Shown here piece by piece: positions 58,798 to 64,000 of a stretch of DNA of 64,000 nucleotides. The DNA lies in contig NZ_JAPWKB010000003.1 in assembly GCF_028283785.1 (NCBI RefSeq), positions 1-64,000 on the forward strand, given 5' to 3'. The stretch comes from Paraburkholderia sp. Its GTDB lineage: Bacteria; Pseudomonadota; Gammaproteobacteria; Burkholderiales; Burkholderiaceae. Made by a program: the position numbers and the translations under genes. The stretch's first letter is position 1. The number at the start of each line of letters is the position of its first letter. Under the pieces are notes generated by a model, which was not told the origin of the DNA, did no database searches, and saw only the letters and a program-made list of their open reading frames with translations.

Positions 58798-58805
<8 letters not shown>
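57804..58805 (-). CDS. oppF: oligopeptide ABC transporter ATPase OppF
   Basis: The 333-residue ATPase has Walker [10 protein letters not shown], signature [15 protein letters not shown], Walker [13 protein letters not shown] and the oligopeptide C-terminal cysteine motif [15 protein letters not shown]. It overlaps oppD by 8 bases, so the two are translationally coupled. It is the last gene of the opp operon. Confidence 0.93.
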
Positions 58806-59850
<1,045 letters not shown>

Positions 59851-59854
59851 GGTG

Positions 59855-60766
59855 TCACCGGTCCTTCGGATCGAACGCGTCGCGCAGACCGTCGCCGATA
59901 AAATTGATGCAGTAAAGCGCGATGGACAGCAAAGCGGCCGGGAACAGCATCAGCCACGGCGATGCTTCCATCACGCCGGTGCCGTCCTGGATCAGCACGC
60001 CCCAGCTCGTCATCGGTTCCTGCACGCCGAGCCCGAGAAACGACAGCACGGATTCCGTGAGAATCACGTTCGGCACGGTCACGGTCGTGTAGATCACGAC
60101 GATGCCGAGCAGATTCGGCACGACGTGACGCGCAATGATCGCGGGCGTCGAGACGCCGATGCTGCGCGCTGCCTCGATGTACTCCTTCGAGCGGATCGCC
60201 AGCGTCTGTCCGCGCACCACGCGCGCCATGTCCATCCACGAAAACGCGGTGATCGTCAGCACCACGAGGCCGAAATCGCGGCCGAGCAACGTGACCATCA
60301 GGATCGCGATCAGCAGATACGGCACCGCGTACATCATGTCGACGATGCGCATCATCGCGTTATCGACACGGCCGCCGACGAAGCCGGCCACCGCGCCCCA
60401 GAACACGCCGAGCAGCACCGACGTCAGCGTTGCGACCGCGCCGATACCGAGCGACACACGCCCGCCGATCAGCGTGCGCACCAGCAGGTCGCGGCCGAGT
60501 TCGTCGGTGCCGAACAGATGCATGCCCGCGAGCGTGGGCGGCGTGCTGGTCGCGGACCAGTCGGTGGCGTCGAACGCATTCGGCAGCAACCACGGCCCGA
60601 CCACGCACGCAATCACGATCAACACGAGCAGAACGGTCGATACGATCGCCGCGCGGTTGCGCAGGAAACGCCGTCCGGCGTCCTGCCAGGGGCTGCGCGC
60701 GGCCACGGACGCGGCGCTCAGGGCGGCCGCGAGCGGCGCGATGGAATCGCGCTGGGTTCTCAACAT
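59855..60766 (-). CDS. oppC: oligopeptide ABC transporter permease OppC
   Basis: The 303-residue permease has an N-terminal helix (FLRNRAAIVSTVLLVLIVIA), the OppC N-domain FGTDELGRDLLVRT, and the EAA loop (AARSIGVSTPAIIARHVVPN). It follows oppB by 13 bases. Confidence 0.93.
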   Translation of the reverse strand: MLRTQRDSIAPLAAALSAASVAARSPWQDAGRRFLRNRAAIVSTVLLVLIVIACVVGPWLLPNAFDATDWSATSTPPTLAGMHLFGTDELGRDLLVRTLIGGRVSLGIGAVATLTSVLLGVFWGAVAGFVGGRVDNAMMRIVDMMYAVPYLLIAILMVTLLGRDFGLVVLTITAFSWMDMARVVRGQTLAIRSKEYIEAARSIGVSTPAIIARHVVPNLLGIVVIYTTVTVPNVILTESVLSFLGLGVQEPMTSWGVLIQDGTGVMEASPWLMLFPAALLSIALYCINFIGDGLRDAFDPKDR

Positions 60767-60779
60767 GGAGGCCTCGGAA

Positions 60780-61700
60780 TCAGTAACGGATTTTCGGATC
60801 GAGCGCCGCGTAGGCGAGATCGACCAGCAGGTTCAGCACAACGGAGACGACCGTGACCAGCACGACGAGACCGAGCACCAGCGTGTAGTCGCGATTGCCC
60901 GCGCCATTGACGATCAGCTTGCCGAGACCCGGCAGCGAGAACACCGATTCGGTGACGACCGCGGCGGTGATCGACGCGATCGCGAGCGGGCCGATCACCG
61001 ACACCACCGGCAGCAGCATCGGCCGCAACGCATGGCGCATCACGATCGTGCGGCGCGGCAGGCCTTTGGCGCGTGCCGTGCGGATAAAGCCGGCGTTCAT
61101 CACTTCGATCAGACTGGCGCGCGTCACGCGGCCGATGGTCGCCATCGAGATCAGCGTGAGCAAGGTCACCGGCAACACCATGAAACGCGGGTCGTAGCCG
61201 TTCCAGCCGCCGGCGGGCAGCCATTTCAGCTTGATCGCGAACAGCAGGATCAGCACCGGTCCAATCACGAACGACGGCACCACACTGCCGAAGTTGCTGA
61301 TCAGCATCAGCAGATAGTCGGCCGGGCTGTTGCGGTACAACGCCGCGATCATGCCGAGCGCCACGCCGAGGATTACCGCGAGCACCATCGAAATTCCGCC
61401 GACCATCAGCGAGACCGGTAATGCGCTGCGCACGAGATCGTCGACTTTCCAGTCGGCGTAACGGAACGACGCACCGAGGTCGCCGTGCAGCAGATCGCGC
61501 AGATAGAACAGATACTGCTTCCACAGCGGATCGTTCAGGTGATATTTGGCCTGCAGATTGGCCAGTACTTCAGCAGGAATCTTGCGTTCGGTGTCGAACG
61601 GGCCACCGGGCGTGAAATGCAGCAGCAGATAACACACCGTGATGACGAGCAAAAGCGTGGGCAGCGTCAGCAGGACGCGCCGCAAAGTGTAAGTCCACAT
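60780..61700 (-). CDS. oppB: oligopeptide ABC transporter permease OppB
   Basis: The product is 306 residues from ATG 61700 (MWTYTLRRVLLTLPTLLLVI). The family pattern HFTPGGPFDTERKIPAEV and the EAA motif (TARAKGLPRRTIVMRHALRPMLLPV) match OppB. The longer in-frame start at 61820 is rejected because the conserved N-terminal helix begins at 61700. Confidence 0.93.
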   Translation of the reverse strand: MWTYTLRRVLLTLPTLLLVITVCYLLLHFTPGGPFDTERKIPAEVLANLQAKYHLNDPLWKQYLFYLRDLLHGDLGASFRYADWKVDDLVRSALPVSLMVGGISMVLAVILGVALGMIAALYRNSPADYLLMLISNFGSVVPSFVIGPVLILLFAIKLKWLPAGGWNGYDPRFMVLPVTLLTLISMATIGRVTRASLIEVMNAGFIRTARAKGLPRRTIVMRHALRPMLLPVVSVIGPLAIASITAAVVTESVFSLPGLGKLIVNGAGNRDYTLVLGLVVLVTVVSVVLNLLVDLAYAALDPKIRY

Positions 61701-61832
61701 GCAGGTTCTCTCGTTCGTGCCGTCACGCGCGCCGGTTACCGGATAGATAACGATGCGTCGCGAGCGGGCACGTGTGCATTGAGCCTGTTGCGCGCGGCAT
61801 CCGGTCGGGACGCCGCGCACATCGGGTCGATG

Positions 61833-63461
61833 TCAGTGCTTGATGATGTACAGGTCTTCGGTGCGGAAGCGGTCCATTGCATTCTTCTCCGAGTAGCCGC
61901 CCACATAAGGCTTCACGAGTCGCACGAGGCTGTATTGCAGCATCGGGATCATCGGATAGTCGTCCATCGCCAGCTTCGCCGCTTGCGTCAGCAGCCGCTT
62001 GCGCTCGACCGGGTCCGACGCATCGTTGCCCTTCCGGATCAACGCATCGACCGCGGGGTTGCAGTTGCGGTCGTCGTTCTGCACGGAATTGCACTGCAAC
62101 AGCGTGAGGAACGTGTTCGCGTCGTTGTAGTCGGCGTTCCAGCCGTCGCGCGAAATCTGGAAGTTGCCTTCATGGCGCTTCTTCAGCAGCACCTTGAATT
62201 CCATCGCGTCGAGCGACGTGGCGATACCCAGCTTGGTCTTCCATTCCGATGCGACGAACAGCGCCATCTTCTTGTGATATTCGCTGGTGTTGTAGTCGAA
62301 ATGCAGTGTCGTGCCCGGCTTCACGCCAGCCTCGGCGAGCAGCTTGCGCGCCTCGGCGACGCGTAGGTCCATCGGCCACGATGCCCAGTCATAGGCGATC
62401 GGGTCGGCACCCTGGATGCCGTACGGAATGATGCTGTATGCCGGGCGCTGGCCGTCGGCCATCACCTTCACCGACAGCACGTCGCGGTCGATCACCATGC
62501 TCAGCGCCTTGCGCACGCGCACGTCTTTCAGCAGCGGGTCCTGATTGTTCAGCGCGTAATAGCGGATCGCGAGGATCGAGCCGTTGCGGATATCTTTCGG
62601 GTACTGCTGTTTGTAGCGTGCATACGTGCCGGACGGCAACTGATACACCCAGTCGTTGTTACCCGACTCGTACAGCTTCACGTCGGTGTTCTCGTCTTCC
62701 ACCGGCAGGTACGTGACCTTGGTGATCGCCACCTGCGACGCATTCCAGTACTGCGGATTCTTCTCCAGCACCATCTTGTTGTTGACCTGCCAGTCCTTCA
62801 GCACATACGCGCCGTTATTGACCATATTGCCTGGCTTGACCCAGTCCTTGCCGAACTTGTCGACGGCGGGCTTGTAGACCGGACCGACGTTGCCGTACGA
62901 CATCAACTCCGGCAGGAACGGCACCGGAAACGGCGTCTTGACGACGAGCGTGTGTGCATCAGGCGCGCTCACGCCGAGCGCCGTCACCGGCTTCTTGCCC
63001 GCGATGATGTCGTCGCCGTTCACGAAGAACGTGCCGAGCGTGCTCGCATACGGCGAGCCGGTTTTCGGATCGACGAGACGCTGGCAACCGTAGACGAAAT
63101 CGGCCGCGACCACCGGTGCGCCGTTCGACCACTTTGCATTGGCGCGCAGATGAAACACCCACGTGGTCGGGTCTTTCTGCTCCCACGACGACGCGACACC
63201 CGGCACGATCGAATTGTCCGGTGCGGTGGCCGTCAGCCCCTGGAACAGATCGCGCGACACATTGCTGCCGCCGACCGTCTCGACATTGGTCGGGTCGAGC
63301 GTTTCGATTTCCGAGCCGTTGTTGCGCGTCAATTCCTGCACGGCGGCGAGCGTGGTGCCGGGCGGCACGACAACGGCAAACGCGGTTGTCGATACGGTTG
63401 CGGCGGCGAGCAGGGACACCGCAACGACCGTGGCGCGTCGTGCGAAAGTGAGGGTGTGCAT
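61833..63461 (-). CDS. oppA: periplasmic oligopeptide-binding protein OppA
   Basis: The product is about 542 residues from ATG 63461, preceded by AGGAGAAGCCCACA. It has a signal peptide (MHTLTFARRATVVAVSLLAAATVSTTAFA), and the mature part reads like enterobacterial OppA: VPPGTTLAAVQELTRNNGSE, NVSRDLFQGL, NGAYVLKDW, and a C-terminal RLVKPYVGGYSEKNAMDRF. It is the first gene of the opp operon and captures short peptides. Confidence 0.95.
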   Translation of the reverse strand: MHTLTFARRATVVAVSLLAAATVSTTAFAVVVPPGTTLAAVQELTRNNGSEIETLDPTNVETVGGSNVSRDLFQGLTATAPDNSIVPGVASSWEQKDPTTWVFHLRANAKWSNGAPVVAADFVYGCQRLVDPKTGSPYASTLGTFFVNGDDIIAGKKPVTALGVSAPDAHTLVVKTPFPVPFLPELMSYGNVGPVYKPAVDKFGKDWVKPGNMVNNGAYVLKDWQVNNKMVLEKNPQYWNASQVAITKVTYLPVEDENTDVKLYESGNNDWVYQLPSGTYARYKQQYPKDIRNGSILAIRYYALNNQDPLLKDVRVRKALSMVIDRDVLSVKVMADGQRPAYSIIPYGIQGADPIAYDWASWPMDLRVAEARKLLAEAGVKPGTTLHFDYNTSEYHKKMALFVASEWKTKLGIATSLDAMEFKVLLKKRHEGNFQISRDGWNADYNDANTFLTLLQCNSVQNDDRNCNPAVDALIRKGNDASDPVERKRLLTQAAKLAMDDYPMIPMLQYSLVRLVKPYVGGYSEKNAMDRFRTEDLYIIKH

Positions 63462-64000
63462 TGTGGGCTTCTCCTGTTGCATCGCGCATGCCGGACTCAC
63501 CGCTCACGGTGCGAAATGATCCTGCACGACGACTTTGTATTGACGATCGACGCATCGCAGACGCACGATAAATGCGTCGTCAAGAAGGCCGGTTTGTTAT
63601 GTCGACGTGAGTGTTCCAGACCAATTTCGCCTCAACCACTGACATTTCCTTATAAGCCATACGCAATCCGTATAGGCGTCACAAAGCGACCAGGCGCAAG
63701 ATTACCGTTGCTTGTCCCGCGTTACGAATGCTTCGCCCAGGTAAGCTACGGTGCAGCCCGATGATGCGTCGCGCGAACGCGCGCGCCCGTCCCGTCCGGC
63801 GTGGATCGGCGTGCGGGAATGACAAAACTGAACAGTCTGGAGAAGTGCTAGAAGAAGCGCGCCGGTCGACGGCGCTGGGGAGTCAAACGTGACCTGCTAA
63901 CGAACGCATACGCGTGTGTGGCCAAGGTGTCAAAGCGTGTCGCAGTGAGTCACAACGCTTCACAGTGCGTCCTCGCAGAGCGCCATCATCTTCTTGACCA
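63462..64000. other. terminal region without a convincing gene
   Basis: No ORF here has a protein-like composition; the apparent plus-strand frame across it is the antisense of oppA. The opp promoter should lie near 63470-63650. No terminator, repeat array or RNA gene is recognisable. Confidence 0.5.

Noticed and set aside
63501..64000. Short repeated GTCGCAGTGAGTCAC-like words at the window end
   Set aside because: The similarity is too loose and short to call a repeat family or a regulatory site.

Overview
The window looks like a composite of at least two unrelated bacterial sources. Positions 1-8487 carry the gene order mnmE-mnmG-rsmG-parA-parB / holA-lptE-leuS, which is the typical arrangement near the chromosomal partition locus of Rhizobium/Agrobacterium-type Alphaproteobacteria. 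Three parS-like sites are present. The leuS reading frame is cut at about 8487. Positions 8488 to about 10624 then hold the 3' part of a NACHT-like STAND NTPase gene that lacks its 5' end. From about 10.9 kb to the end everything looks like a Burkholderiaceae chromosome (Paraburkholderia/Caballeronia type): NhaA, a DUF4148 protein, OprB/OprD/trimeric porins, FadR and MocR regulators and peptide-type ABC transporters. An assembly or contamination join at 8487/8488 is more likely than a natural junction, because two genes are truncated at the same base. rsmG and the start of parA also carry several single-base frame changes.

Burkholderiaceae part, first section. nhaA and small exported or hypothetical proteins come first (11-13.9 kb). 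A creatine-use locus follows, with an MHS transporter, creatinase and a GlxA-type AraC regulator (14-17.8 kb). Next is an OprB-like porin gene split by a complete 1319-bp IS3-family element with a 3-bp target duplication. It is followed by an amidase, an MFS transporter and a MocR-type regulator (21-25.4 kb).

The core of the window (25.5-47.5 kb) is a sialic acid catabolic regulon. It has an exported sialidase, two porins, NanM epimerase, an operon of nanE-nanK-peptide-type ABC transporter-nanA-transporter ATPases-GntR-nagA-SIS isomerase/deaminase, a G6P dehydrogenase, two paralogous FadR-family regulators and an unexplained FAD oxidoreductase. A shared operator, GATATC-N-GATATC, occurs five times: before the sialidase, before a porin, before nanE, before the FAD enzyme and before one regulator. 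This ties the scattered genes into one regulon. Sialate would be released by the sialidase, imported by a SatABCD-like ABC system, cleaved to ManNAc and converted through GlcNAc-6-P and GlcN-6-P to fructose-6-P. The clustered zwf could then feed it into the Entner-Doudoroff route.

The end of the window (47.6-63.5 kb) holds an SRPBCC protein, an AbiEi/AbiEii-type toxin-antitoxin pair with a nested palindromic operator, and a sugar-acid locus. That locus has an enolase-superfamily ManD/RspA-like dehydratase, an MFS carrier, an SDR and a FadR regulator with a 30-bp palindromic operator. It is followed by a LysR regulator, an OprD-type porin and a complete oppABCDF oligopeptide importer.
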